Source: Algoriphagus antarcticus
GTDB lineage: Bacteria; Bacteroidota; Bacteroidia; Cytophagales; Cyclobacteriaceae
DNA length: 64,000 nucleotides
Assembly: GCF_002150685.1 (NCBI RefSeq)
Contig: NZ_MSSW01000042.1
Location: 1 to 64,000, forward strand
Direction: 5' to 3'
Below the pieces are notes generated by a model, which saw nothing but the letters and a program-made list of their open reading frames with translations, was not told the DNA's origin and did no database searches. A program made the position numbers and the translations under genes. Position 1 is the first letter of the stretch. Every line of letters starts with the position of its first letter. Positions 37,440 through 48,011 of this stretch are shown one piece after another.

Positions 37440-37487
37440 TTGAATAACGTTTTATGATTATTCAAAAAAGGGAGAACAGTAATCTAG

Positions 37488-37577
37488 TCCCTACGCCGGC
37501 ATTACCCGGATCAGGTGCTCGGTGATCGCTCACCGATGGGTATGATCTCAGCCCGTAACTTTTAGGGCACCCCTTAT
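37488..37577 (-). promoter_or_regulatory. TPP riboswitch (THI element)
   Basis: On the minus strand the core reads GGGGTGCCCT..., GGGCTGAGATCATACCC and ACCTGATCCGGGTAATGCCG then GCGTAGGGA, all conserved thiamine pyrophosphate aptamer segments. An extra TCGGTG/CACCGA hairpin fills P3. It precedes the PnuC-family gene and should shut off transport when TPP is ample. Confidence 0.93.
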
Positions 37578-38047
37578 TTGATAGGGCTAATATAGAAATT
37601 AATATTTCGTTTTTGGTAGAAGATCCATCAAGTGCGCTTCAGAATGCTCACATGAATCACACGATTTCAAACGGATCTAATTGATTTCTAAGTCAGTATC
37701 CAGTACTTCGTATGGAAGTAATTTTTGGAATATGCTTTTTCACATAAGTAGAAAATACCCTATCAGTCATTTCCTATTTTCTTATCTGGGCAATTGAAGC
37801 AGTTTTGATTTCTGGTTTCTTAGTAATAGCCCATCCCGGCAAGCAAGAGTTTGAGGATTAGGATGAATTTGATGAAAGAATTTGGGTTAGTCTGTTTCTA
37901 AATACAGTTTAAGTTGAAATTAAAGTACTCACAATCAACCATATAAAATTGAAGTTGTGGAAAAGGACAAAAGATCGATTAGTCAACTATCGAACCCGTG
38001 AAATTAATTAATATATTTCCAAGTATTTATTAGTTTCAATTTCGTTT
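37578..38047. other. Intergenic region between divergent genes
   Basis: AT-rich; presumably holds the promoters of the riboswitch operon and of the DUF3857 gene. No open frame or repeat of note. Confidence 0.4.
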
Positions 38048-40606
38048 ATGCACAGAACTCTTCTATTGGGAATGTTACTTCTTGGAGTAATTATTTCCGT
38101 CAATGCTCAGAAAATTACCGTTTCAGAAATACCCAACTGGGTGACAACGCCTAAGTTAGATGTAAACTCAAAGCGGGAAACCCAGATAGGCGAAGGTTAT
38201 CGATACTTACTTTTTGATAAGCAGATAAATCTACCGGCAAAGGAGTCTTTTTACAGATATAGTGTGCAGGTTTTATCTGCCGATGGAATTCAAGAAAATT
38301 CTGATGTGCTGATTGATTATGACCCTACTTTCCAAAAATTGGAAATCCATGAAGTGAATATTTATCGGAGCGGTAAGAAAATCAATAAACTGGAAGCTGA
38401 TGATTTTGCGCTTATCCAAAAGGAAACTAGTGCAGACAGGCATATTTATGATGGAGCACTCAGCGCGTTGATGCATTTAAGTGATGTTCAGAAAAATGAC
38501 ATCATTGATTACAGCTATACTTTGAAAGGGTTTAACCCTGTTTATGGAAACCAGTTTTCAGGTTTTCTATATCATAAGCTGTACGTTAAGGTTGAAAATT
38601 TCCATTATCGATTGTTGGTACCGCAAGGACAGCCTTTGCAGATTCACACTAACGAGCATGCCTATCAACCTGAGAAATTGAGTAAAAATGGGATGGATAT
38701 TTATAAGTGGAGCCACGATGGAATGCAGGCAATAAGCTTTGATGTTAATGTTCCTTATTGGTCAGCAATGTACCCTATGACTTCCTATTCTACTTTTTCA
38801 GATTGGAAATCAGTAGTCGATTGGGCATTGCCGCTTTACAAGTATTCAGCGAATGAATTAGACATTATTAAAAAGCAGTTCGCTGGCAGCAAAGAAAATA
38901 TTTCTAGAATCACCAATATCATCCGATATGTGCAGGATGATATTCGCTATTTGGGATTAGAGTCAGGAATGAGCGCTTACCGACCAAACGCTCCTTCGAA
39001 AGTATTCAAACAGAAATATGGGGATTGTAAAGACAAATCGTTGTTGCTTGTTGCGTTACTTCGGAGTGAGGGATTGGAGGCTTATCCAGTGCTGGTGAAT
39101 ACACAATGGAAAAATAATATTGAAGCATTCTCAGCCAATGCTTCAGCATTTGATCATTGTGTAGTGACGTATAAATGGAAGGGAGAAAATATTTATGTTG
39201 ATCCAACGATTACGGATCAGGGTGGAAATCTGACAGGAATCTACTTTCCTGACTATAAAATGGGTTTGGTGGTTAAACCCGGTAATTCTGCCTTAACTAC
39301 TTTTCCAGAAGCTAAAAAATCCGTTCAAAAAGTAGAAGAACTGATCGCTGTCCATGACTTGGAAGGGAATGCGACTTTGCAGATACGGACGGAGTATAGA
39401 GGGAGGAAGGCAGATGAAACTCGTTCCAGTTTCGTAAACAGTACTGTTGATGAAATTTCCAAAACGTATTTGGATTTTTATTCGGCAATTTATCCCGGAA
39501 TTGAAGCAAGTGGCCCTATAGAGTTTTCGGATTCAGACCGAAACATATCCAACGTAGTTACAACACTGGAAAATTATACTATTGAAAATTTCTGGAAGAA
39601 ATCAGATACCGAGGAAAATCAATTATATGCAGAAGTTTATCCATTGGAATTAAATTCTCGCCTAGGTTTTCCTCAAAGTGCCAGTCGTGAAATGGACTAT
39701 TACTTAGGTGAACCTGAAGAGTTTACCATTACCACTAAATTAATTATGCCTGAATTTTGGGCTGTTGAAGAATATCATAAACGAATCGATGCTGGTGCTT
39801 TTATATATGAAAATATGGTAAAAGGGGAGGGTAATATTATTGATATCAGCCATAAGTATGAATTGCTTAAATCGAGTGTTCCTGGCACTGAAGTAGCCAA
39901 AATAATTGAAAGTAAGAATTCAGTAAACAATGAATTAAATTACTATTTGACCTACGATCCTAATACTGGAAGCTCATTGAGCATCCCAGCTATCATCTGT
40001 TGTGCTTTTATTTTGGCAGCATCTTTCTTCTTTGGTACAAAGCTTTACAAAGGGTACAACCCAGCGCCACAGTCCAAAAGTTACTACGATGGGATTGGAG
40101 GATGGCTTGTATTTCCTGCCATAACCTTACTAGTTGTCCCTATTACCATTGTTTTCAATTTAGTGGATGGCACTTATTTCAATGGTTCGGTATGGACAGG
40201 TGCAGGTAACTATGGGAATGGTTTGCAGGTGTATTATGGAGTAAGCTTCGTTTTTTTGATTTTCATGTTTTGCTATTCGATACTCACATTGATTTTCTTT
40301 TTCAAGTTGCGCACTGCCGCCCCTCAAATGTTTATTCTATTGATTACCATCAATTTTATTTCGTTGTTAATTGAGGCATATGTGGCAGACCAATATTTCC
40401 ATGAGTTAGCTATTGATTCCTCATCAGTTGATATTTTTCGAGGGGTTATTGGGTTGTTTATTTGGATTCCCTATTTCGTCAAATCTGAAAGAGTTAAATC
40501 TACTTTCACGAGGACCTATTTTGAATACAAAAAAGATGTGGTATTTGTGGATAAAGGGAATCATGGAGAAAAAGTTGATAAAACGAATTACGATCAATTA
40601 AACTAA
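38048..40606 (+). CDS. DUF3857-transglutaminase-like-DUF2569 membrane protein
   Basis: An 852-residue protein with signal peptide (ending ISVNAQ) and an N-terminal DUF3857 beta-domain. The transglutaminase-like core has catalytic Cys in KYGDCKDKS (about residue 326), His in AFDHCVV and Asp in YVDPT. After a membrane helix near residue 650, a C-terminal DUF2569-like part (DGIGGWLVFPAITLL) adds three or four more helices. The extracytoplasmic Cys-His-Asp triad suggests protease or cross-linking activity on an unknown substrate. It is monocistronic. Confidence 0.8.
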   Translation: MHRTLLLGMLLLGVIISVNAQKITVSEIPNWVTTPKLDVNSKRETQIGEGYRYLLFDKQINLPAKESFYRYSVQVLSADGIQENSDVLIDYDPTFQKLEIHEVNIYRSGKKINKLEADDFALIQKETSADRHIYDGALSALMHLSDVQKNDIIDYSYTLKGFNPVYGNQFSGFLYHKLYVKVENFHYRLLVPQGQPLQIHTNEHAYQPEKLSKNGMDIYKWSHDGMQAISFDVNVPYWSAMYPMTSYSTFSDWKSVVDWALPLYKYSANELDIIKKQFAGSKENISRITNIIRYVQDDIRYLGLESGMSAYRPNAPSKVFKQKYGDCKDKSLLLVALLRSEGLEAYPVLVNTQWKNNIEAFSANASAFDHCVVTYKWKGENIYVDPTITDQGGNLTGIYFPDYKMGLVVKPGNSALTTFPEAKKSVQKVEELIAVHDLEGNATLQIRTEYRGRKADETRSSFVNSTVDEISKTYLDFYSAIYPGIEASGPIEFSDSDRNISNVVTTLENYTIENFWKKSDTEENQLYAEVYPLELNSRLGFPQSASREMDYYLGEPEEFTITTKLIMPEFWAVEEYHKRIDAGAFIYENMVKGEGNIIDISHKYELLKSSVPGTEVAKIIESKNSVNNELNYYLTYDPNTGSSLSIPAIICCAFILAASFFFGTKLYKGYNPAPQSKSYYDGIGGWLVFPAITLLVVPITIVFNLVDGTYFNGSVWTGAGNYGNGLQVYYGVSFVFLIFMFCYSILTLIFFFKLRTAAPQMFILLITINFISLLIEAYVADQYFHELAIDSSSVDIFRGVIGLFIWIPYFVKSERVKSTFTRTYFEYKKDVVFVDKGNHGEKVDKTNYDQLN

Positions 40607-40686
40607 CTGTATTATGATTACATGTAACTCTGCCACTACCCAAATTTAATTGACTTATCACATCTGCCTACTTGACTAGCTCAGCA

Positions 40687-40738
40687 GCTTCTCGCTGGTA
40701 GGTTCAATTGGAACTGCTGAACCTACCGGCGAGAAAGC
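40687..40738. terminator. Long stem-loop between convergent genes
   Basis: TCTCGCTGGTAGGTTCA (40690-40706) pairs with TGAACCTACCGGCGAGA (40718-40734) with one G-T-type mismatch, extended by GCT/AGC. A 17-20-bp stem with an 11-base loop is unusually strong. There is no T-run, so it may be a repeat or processing element rather than a standard terminator. Confidence 0.6.
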
Positions 40739-40952
40739 GGAACATCTTACTCCCTTATATCAGAACCTACAGATAGTTCTTGAAAGGAAAATTTGTTAAT
40801 TGATTGTGGGCAGGCTTTTTTAAAAAAATAATAGTATTGTTCCACCCCTTGAATTGAGCATGTAGTCAAAACTGTATCGAAGTTTAGAGAAGAGTTTTTG
40901 AGGGATTAGGCAAATGAGGGGAGTAGCAGAAATGAGTGTTAGAAATATGTGC

Positions 40953-41567
40953 TTACCGTCTCAAACTCTCCATCTGCTCCGGATTTTCTATGATGACTTC
41001 ATTATAAACCAAGCTCCAGCCCAATGATTTTGTCAGCACATAGATGTTTAGCAGTTCACTCATCAAGCGTTCCTGTGCATCATTCTTAAGCTCAGAAGCT
41101 TCTATTTTCTTACGAAATTGGTCAGTAATATTGGTCTTGATCTTATTGTAATCTTTTGCTTCAAACTGATTTAAAAAGTCTTGAGTGACATCATAATATT
41201 CGAACTCAGGGTAAATGTTGACAACAGGCTCAGGGATTTTAGTGATGGTCAAGGTTTTTGATTCCTGGTCAATCTTCGTTTCCAGTTGTCGCAGGTCATA
41301 TTCTACAGTTGCCTTTGCCTTGGCGACAATCAATGCTTTCTTATTTGCACTTACCAGACTTAGAAATAGCTTTTGAGAATTACTATAGGTGAAAACTTGA
41401 GAGTAATAACCCTCGGTCACGATCAATTTGCCCACGTTTTGGATTTGCTGCTGGATCATGGCGGAATTTTCATTCAGCTCATCGCGACTGTCTTTTTTGT
41501 CCGTAAAAAACCAAATGCCTCCCATTATCAGGAGGGCTGCAAGAAATCCGAGTACAAATCTATTCAT
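40953..41567 (-). CDS. DUF4230 family membrane-anchored protein
   Basis: A 204-residue protein with one N-terminal membrane helix (VLGFLAALLIMGGIWFF). Family blocks are the short KLIVTEGYYSQVFTY start, the KALIVAKAKATVEYDL core and PEPVVNIYPEFEYYDV. The remainder is a helical C-terminus. DUF4230 proteins are widespread in Bacteroidota with unknown function. Confidence 0.75.
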   Translation of the reverse strand: MNRFVLGFLAALLIMGGIWFFTDKKDSRDELNENSAMIQQQIQNVGKLIVTEGYYSQVFTYSNSQKLFLSLVSANKKALIVAKAKATVEYDLRQLETKIDQESKTLTITKIPEPVVNIYPEFEYYDVTQDFLNQFEAKDYNKIKTNITDQFRKKIEASELKNDAQERLMSELLNIYVLTKSLGWSLVYNEVIIENPEQMESLRR

Positions 41568-42119
41568 GATTGGGTATTGAGTTAAATATCAAAGCTAAGG
41601 TAAACTACGAAAAATGGTCTAGTGGAGATACCCTTCAACGATTATATGTGAAGGCTTTTCAAAATTTGAACATTCAGAGCCACCTTGAATCCTATTTCGA
41701 TGTTATTAAATCATTATGAATTCTCATGAATGCTCTGGTTTTGAACGGACTCCCGCGTCTACTTTTACTGTAGTCGAAAATCTTTCCCTCTGTAAACCAA
41801 AACGTTTGGTGACCGATTGGCAACTTTTGAACTTCACACCAGTCTTTTCCAGTTAAGATGTCAGATTTATTTCACAAATCTCTGAGGCAAGACTTCTCCC
41901 GATTATTTCGGGATTTTGCATAAAGTAGATTATATTCATAAAATAATCATACTATTGATTATATTCAACTAATTACTATCCTCTAATATTACAATCGAAG
42001 TTTATATATCACGAACTATCATTATATATCTACGTGAAGATAATGATAAACATATTAAATAATGTTCTCGTAATATTGAAGTATTCTCATTCGTTGTTTT
42101 TTCTCTTTAACTTTCGATT
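41568..42119. other. AT-rich region upstream of the NRPS gene
   Basis: 552 bases without a gene. It holds one small hairpin (CCCGA...TCGGG, 41909-41923) followed by a T-containing tail, and long AT tracts towards the NRPS start. It probably carries the promoter, which was not pinpointed. Confidence 0.4.
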
Positions 42120-45100
42120 ATGCGTAATCAAATTATTGAACTCTTGGCGCCTGCCTTTAATATGTATAGAGAGCAAAAAGCTATAGTTTTTAATAATCAA
42201 TCTATTAGCTATTCTGAATTAGATCAGAGAATACATTCACTTGCTGAACAGTTGAAGATAAATGTGCCTTCAGAAAGTATTATAGCGGTTTCTTGCAAAC
42301 GTTCGATTGAAACTATAGTTAATTTGCTTGCAGTACTCGCTGCAGGTAAAACTTACTTGCCGATTGATTTTGATTTACCTACTGAGAGGATACAAACTAT
42401 AGTATCTGAAGCAAAATCAAGTTACTTCTTGCCTAGCGTAGCTTCAGAATCATTTGAATCGTTAGGTCTTAAATCAATTTATAGTAATGACTCCGGTAAA
42501 AATAAGGAGATAGTTATTTCTAAATATGCCTATGTATTGTTTACTTCGGGCTCTACTGGAGTCCCTAAGGGTGTATGCATGCCCCACGAGGCGTTGTTAA
42601 ACTTAGTTGAATGGCAAAATAATATTTCTAAATCCACTGTTGGTTTTAAAACCCTTCACTTCGCGAAATTGACATTTGATGCCTCTTTCCAAGAAATATT
42701 TTGCTCATTAGGTACTGGTGGTACTTTGCATATTGTAAGTAATGAGACAATAAAAGATCCATATTTACTTCTTAATTATATAGAGCAGCAGAATATCAAT
42801 CGCCTTTTTTTGCCTTTTGTAGCTCTTCAGGCTTTGGCTAATACCGCCAACTCATACCAAATATATCCATCTGGTTTGATTGAGGTAATGACTGCCGGAG
42901 AACAACTAAAGATCACCGAATCAATTAGGAATTTTTTTTCAGAAATACCTGACTGTGATTTATTTAATCAGTATGGGCCTACTGAAAGCCATGTAGTGAC
43001 ACAGCTTCATTTGCAAGGAAGTCCAAGTAGCTGGGAGGAATTGCCAACAATAGGTTTGCCAATTCAAAATTCACGAGTTGATATAGTAAATGATGAAGGA
43101 AATATAATTACCAAAGCAGGTGAAATTGGCGAATTGTACCTATCAGGAGTATGTTTAGCAGGTGGATACCTCAATAGGGAAGAGTTGACATTGGATAAAT
43201 TTGTAATGTTTACTGATAAAGAAAATTCATCATATAGGGTATATAAGTCAGGTGATTTGGGGTATTGGAACGAAAATGGTGAAATAGGTTTTGTAAGCAG
43301 AAGGGATGATCAAGTCAAAATAAGTGGTTTTAGAGTAGAATTGGGTGAAATAGAACTGGCGGCTTCCAAGGTTCCGGGAGTTGATGAATGTGCTGTTGTA
43401 AAGGCTCACTATAGTGATAGTCAACTTTATTTAAAACTATATTACACTTCATCAAGTGAATCGATTACAGTTGACGTTATTTGGACTCAATTGTCACGGG
43501 TGCTGCCTGAATACATGGTTCCTTCAAAAATTTCGAAGCTAGAAAAAATGCCTAAAACGACTAGTGGGAAAGTCGATAGAAAAAAATTATCCACCTCGAT
43601 TGACAATTCTACCAGTACTACAAATAGCAGCTCAGAGTCTCCGCGCATTGGGTTAGAGTCAGACTTGGCTTTACTTTGGAATAAAATTCTGCCTGAACAA
43701 AAAGCAACTAGAGAAAGTTACTTTTTTGATTTGGGAGGAAGCTCAATTTTTGCTCAAATGCTTTCTTTGAGTATCAAGGATACCTTAAATGTTCATTTTC
43801 CTGTAGCTCTTATTTATCAATATCCTTCGATCAAAAAACAAGCAGAATACTTATCAAAATTCAAGACATCAGAATTAATTGGAAATGAAACTATGAAAAG
43901 AGATATTCCGGATTTTATAGGAACTTCAAAGGATGTGAATAGCCCACCTTTTCAGGGAGCTGAAATTGGGTTAGATAAAGAAGGCAATCCATATTGGATT
44001 AAAGCTCAAAAAGTGTCCCCAAACAAGAATATTCCTGATAGAGAAATACCTAAAATAGAAAAGGTAATTCCGATTACTCCTTCCCAAATGGAAATTTGGC
44101 TTGCGTGTAAGTTGGGAGGTAAACAGGCTAGTAAAGCATATAATGAATCAGTCTCATTGAATCTAACCGGTGTTCTTTCAGTGAAAATTTTGGAAGATGC
44201 TTTTTTGAAGGTGATAGGGAGGCATGAAGCTATGCGATCAATTGTAAGTCCAAATGGAAAGAGTTTTATCATTTTCAAAACCTACTCTCAACCTATAAAT
44301 TTGACAGATATTAGTGATTTGAGCGCATATGAAAAAGATACATTTCTCGAGAAACATATAGAGCAAACTGGTTTATTCGACTTTAATTTGACTCATGGAC
44401 CATTGTATGTGATGGATTTAATCAAACTGGATGAGAAAGAATTTTTATTGACTTTCACGGGACATCACTTAATTTTTGACGGATGGTCATTAGACGTAAT
44501 GATAGAGGAGCTGGGTGCTTTATACTCAGCCTATATGTCAGGGAATGAACACAAACTACCCAAAGCTTACCTTTTGGGTGATTATTCAAAGGAAGTTTTC
44601 AATTTAATGTCAAGACCTAGTTTCGAGAAAACGAAAGAATTCTGGCAAGATTATTTAAGTAATCCTGTTCCAATACTTGATTTACCGATAGATAATGAGA
44701 GAACTAATAGCAGGACTTATAATTCAAAAGTCCATAAAAAACGGTTGAAGGATGAAACTTTAAACAAGGTTAGAGCCATTGGTGCAAAGCTTAATTCAAG
44801 TCTGAACCTTACTTTAATGTCGGTTTTTGAGATATTCCTTCATGAGTGGACCAAGCAAAATGATATAATTGTAGGCATCCCTATTGCTGGACAGTTAATG
44901 CTTAATAAGCATTGCTTGATAGGTCATTGTGTCAGTTTACTTCCCTTAAGAAGTAAAATCGATAGGGATTTAACTTTTTCTGATTACTTGAAAATAAGAA
45001 AGTCAGACTATTATAAGGCTTTGCAACATAGCAGTATCTCTTTTGGAGAAATGATTCAATATATCAATCTGCCAAGAGATTCATCTCGAATTCCATTGAT

Positions 45101-48011
45101 TCCAGTTACTTTAAATATCGATAAAGGAACGGGCAATGTTCTTGAATTCAAGGGGTTAAATCATGATCTGAAGTTTAATGCTAAGTCGTATGTAAACTTC
45201 GAATTAGTACTTGATCTATTCGAAACATCTGATGGGCATGTTATAGACTGGACCTATAATAGTAATTTGTTCAATAAATCCACGATTGAAGCGGCAGCGG
45301 ATAGATTTTTTGAAATGATCGATTTATTTATAGAAAATCCTGATGAAAAGATTTCTGGAATAGTAGATTTACTTAGTATTGAACTCGAGGAAAGTAAAAT
45401 TGTATTAGACGACTTTGAACCTTTAGGTGAATTAATCAAAAAGCAGCTTTCTTCCAACAAAGACAAAATGGCTGTTAGAGTCGGAGGTAAAGAGTATACA
45501 TACGAATACCTAAATAATATAACCAATTCCATTTCTCAGCAATTGTTGTTAAAAGGAGTTGGGCCTGGAAAGATTGTTGGTGTTCATCTGGATAGAACGA
45601 TAGAGCTTGTTGCAAGTGCATTAGCAGTGGTGCAAGTAGGAGCATGCTACATGCCTATTGATGCTGAATTGCCAGAGGATCGAGTAAAGTTTATGCTTAA
45701 TGACGTCAATGTAAAGGCTTTTATCACTGACAAAGATAACTACTCCTGGGATAAATTGAATGATAGAAAGATTCAGATGGAGAAAGGGATGTTTTTAAAA
45801 CAATCTCCGGATTTCATTGCAAAACTACCTACTGCTGAGGATCCATTATTCATTGTTTATACTTCAGGATCTACAGGCAATCCAAAAGGAGTTTTGTTAT
45901 CCCAGCAAAATCTAGCAGATTTTTTGAAGCATTTTAAACAAGCTCCTGGCCTGAATGAAGATGACCATGTGTTAGGGTTGACTTCTATTTCATTCGACAT
46001 GTCATTTATGGAGCTCATCCTTCCATTTGTGTACGGGGCATCCTTATATTTATTTGACAGATTCGAAAGAAGAGATCCTCGTGAAATAGTAAAAGCTATC
46101 AAGACCCAAGGAATCACCAAATTATTTGCTACACCTTCTCATTTGAAATCTATTGTAGAATATGGCTTGACTGAGAAACAAGAGAAACTGACAATTATAT
46201 CTGCTGGTGAGCCCTTGCAGCTGTCCTTAGCTCAAGCATTGGTCAAAGCTTCCGCTAAAGTGTACAACATCTATGGGCCAACAGAAACTACGATTTACAC
46301 CAACATAAAAGAGATTACTTCGGAAACAGAAAAAGTGACTATTGGTAAGCCTGTAGAGGGTACCGATATTTTTTTATTGGATGAAAAAGGAAATATAGTA
46401 ACCAAGTCAGGAGAACTTGGTGAAGTATATATAGGTGGAAAAGGCGTCGGAATAGGATATTTAAATAGAAAAGAGCTGACTCAAGAAAAATTTATTTCAT
46501 ATCCTCTGCCTAATAAGCCAAATAGATATTATAAAACAGGAGATTTGGCTGTTTGGACCGAAGATAGAGAGCTTATATGTAAAGGAAGAATTGATCACCA
46601 AGTTAAGATTAGAGGGCAAAGAGTTGAGCTAGGCGAAATAGAAAATATGATAGCTCGTGATAATGAAATTGAAAATGTTATTGTAGAAAAAATCATAGAT
46701 GAAAATGGAGATGATAGCCTAGTCGCATTTATTTCATTTAAAAAAAATAAGAGGGGTATCATAGATTCTTCAAATTGGATTGATTCCTGCAAACAAAATC
46801 TTTCTAGAGTTCTGTCAAGCTTTATGATACCAGCAAATTTCCTGGTTGTTGATGATTTTCAGTTGAACCAAAATGGAAAGATTGATAGGAGAGCTCTAAG
46901 ATCTTTAATACATACATCGGTAGAAGAAGTTGAAAACCAAATAGTGCCACCAATCCTTAATATTGGAAGTAGTGATACAATTTTCAAAGTTAAAAAAATG
47001 TGGGAGGACGTTTTAATTACACGTGACCCAAAATTAGATGCTGATTTTTTTCAAATTGGGGGGCACTCCCTACTTGCGGTAGATTTAATTTCAAAGATTG
47101 AAAAGAAATTTGATATAAATCTCCCGCTTTCATTTCTTTTTGAATATTCAACAATCAACTCTATTTCTAGGAAGTTAGATCAACTCCTTTTAAATGATGT
47201 AGTTGAAAGTGGGGTTTTAGTCAAAATAAAAGATGGTATTCCAGATAAAGTTCTGTTTTTTATTCATGGAGTTGGTCTTAATCCTTTAGAAATTAAGACA
47301 TTAATTAATTATATGGATGAGGATCAAACTATTTGGGGATTGCAGTCTCCCACAATACTAAACAGTAAAATAGATCCAATTGATACTATTGAAGATATAG
47401 CAGAGAGATACCTATTTGAAATAAAGAAGAACGGTTTCACAGGACCATATAATTTATTAGGTAATTCCATCGGCGGTCAAATTGCTTTTGAAATGGCAAA
47501 ACAATTACTGCGTCAAGGTGAGAAGATAGCATTTTTGGGAATGATTGATACTACAGCGACCTTACCAAGTGAAGTCCCAAAAACGATGCCTTCTAAAATT
47601 AAAAATTTTTCTAAAAAAATGCTTTTTGAACTTAAATTCCTTTTTGATGATCCTGTTTATTATAAAAAATATAGAGTGAATTCTTTGAAAGAGAAACTTG
47701 ATAAGTTTCGAAATCCTATTGCAGATGAAGATTTAGGAAATCTAAAAGCTCGTATTAGTCAAATTGAAAATGTCAATATGGATGCATGGAGAAAATACAA
47801 GCATGAACATATTAATGCTAATGTTACTTTGTTTTTGGCAAAGAAGAAAACATTTTATGTGTCTGATTTTAAAACATTTGGTTGGTCTCCTTATGTGAAT
47901 GCTATACACATCATTCATATGCCAGGAGAACATGCAAATATGCTCAAAGCTCCGCATGGAGCCGAATTTTCAAAAGCATTGCAAATTAGGCTAAACTCAT
48001 CTAATATATGA
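42120..48011 (+). CDS. Dimodular nonribosomal peptide synthetase (A-T-C-A-T-TE)
   Basis: A 1963-residue megasynthase. A1 motifs: LFTSGSTGVPKG (~141), NQYGPTE (~282), TTSGKVDRKK (~480). T1 is DLGGSS with the phosphopantetheine Ser ~542. The C domain has HHLIFDG at 782-788 (intact HHxxxDG). A2 has YTSGSTGNPKG (~1248) and IYGPTETT (~1385). T2 is IGGHS with Ser ~1650. The thioesterase has GNSIGG with Ser ~1783, Asp ~1810 and His ~1938. The layout predicts a released dipeptide, free or cyclised. Pocket residues read by eye give a proline-like code for A1 (DAQFMAQVVK) and an unassigned code for A2 (DMMAIAIIYK). No transporter, PPTase or tailoring gene adjoins. The codon use is AT-rich, suggesting transfer. 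Confidence 0.9.
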   Translation: MRNQIIELLAPAFNMYREQKAIVFNNQSISYSELDQRIHSLAEQLKINVPSESIIAVSCKRSIETIVNLLAVLAAGKTYLPIDFDLPTERIQTIVSEAKSSYFLPSVASESFESLGLKSIYSNDSGKNKEIVISKYAYVLFTSGSTGVPKGVCMPHEALLNLVEWQNNISKSTVGFKTLHFAKLTFDASFQEIFCSLGTGGTLHIVSNETIKDPYLLLNYIEQQNINRLFLPFVALQALANTANSYQIYPSGLIEVMTAGEQLKITESIRNFFSEIPDCDLFNQYGPTESHVVTQLHLQGSPSSWEELPTIGLPIQNSRVDIVNDEGNIITKAGEIGELYLSGVCLAGGYLNREELTLDKFVMFTDKENSSYRVYKSGDLGYWNENGEIGFVSRRDDQVKISGFRVELGEIELAASKVPGVDECAVVKAHYSDSQLYLKLYYTSSSESITVDVIWTQLSRVLPEYMVPSKISKLEKMPKTTSGKVDRKKLSTSIDNSTSTTNSSSESPRIGLESDLALLWNKILPEQKATRESYFFDLGGSSIFAQMLSLSIKDTLNVHFPVALIYQYPSIKKQAEYLSKFKTSELIGNETMKRDIPDFIGTSKDVNSPPFQGAEIGLDKEGNPYWIKAQKVSPNKNIPDREIPKIEKVIPITPSQMEIWLACKLGGKQASKAYNESVSLNLTGVLSVKILEDAFLKVIGRHEAMRSIVSPNGKSFIIFKTYSQPINLTDISDLSAYEKDTFLEKHIEQTGLFDFNLTHGPLYVMDLIKLDEKEFLLTFTGHHLIFDGWSLDVMIEELGALYSAYMSGNEHKLPKAYLLGDYSKEVFNLMSRPSFEKTKEFWQDYLSNPVPILDLPIDNERTNSRTYNSKVHKKRLKDETLNKVRAIGAKLNSSLNLTLMSVFEIFLHEWTKQNDIIVGIPIAGQLMLNKHCLIGHCVSLLPLRSKIDRDLTFSDYLKIRKSDYYKALQHSSISFGEMIQYINLPRDSSRIPLIPVTLNIDKGTGNVLEFKGLNHDLKFNAKSYVNFELVLDLFETSDGHVIDWTYNSNLFNKSTIEAAADRFFEMIDLFIENPDEKISGIVDLLSIELEESKIVLDDFEPLGELIKKQLSSNKDKMAVRVGGKEYTYEYLNNITNSISQQLLLKGVGPGKIVGVHLDRTIELVASALAVVQVGACYMPIDAELPEDRVKFMLNDVNVKAFITDKDNYSWDKLNDRKIQMEKGMFLKQSPDFIAKLPTAEDPLFIVYTSGSTGNPKGVLLSQQNLADFLKHFKQAPGLNEDDHVLGLTSISFDMSFMELILPFVYGASLYLFDRFERRDPREIVKAIKTQGITKLFATPSHLKSIVEYGLTEKQEKLTIISAGEPLQLSLAQALVKASAKVYNIYGPTETTIYTNIKEITSETEKVTIGKPVEGTDIFLLDEKGNIVTKSGELGEVYIGGKGVGIGYLNRKELTQEKFISYPLPNKPNRYYKTGDLAVWTEDRELICKGRIDHQVKIRGQRVELGEIENMIARDNEIENVIVEKIIDENGDDSLVAFISFKKNKRGIIDSSNWIDSCKQNLSRVLSSFMIPANFLVVDDFQLNQNGKIDRRALRSLIHTSVEEVENQIVPPILNIGSSDTIFKVKKMWEDVLITRDPKLDADFFQIGGHSLLAVDLISKIEKKFDINLPLSFLFEYSTINSISRKLDQLLLNDVVESGVLVKIKDGIPDKVLFFIHGVGLNPLEIKTLINYMDEDQTIWGLQSPTILNSKIDPIDTIEDIAERYLFEIKKNGFTGPYNLLGNSIGGQIAFEMAKQLLRQGEKIAFLGMIDTTATLPSEVPKTMPSKIKNFSKKMLFELKFLFDDPVYYKKYRVNSLKEKLDKFRNPIADEDLGNLKARISQIENVNMDAWRKYKHEHINANVTLFLAKKKTFYVSDFKTFGWSPYVNAIHIIHMPGEHANMLKAPHGAEFSKALQIRLNSSNI

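Noticed and set aside
37488..37577. Intrinsic terminator upstream of the PnuC-family gene
   Set aside because: Conserved THI core segments identify a TPP riboswitch instead.
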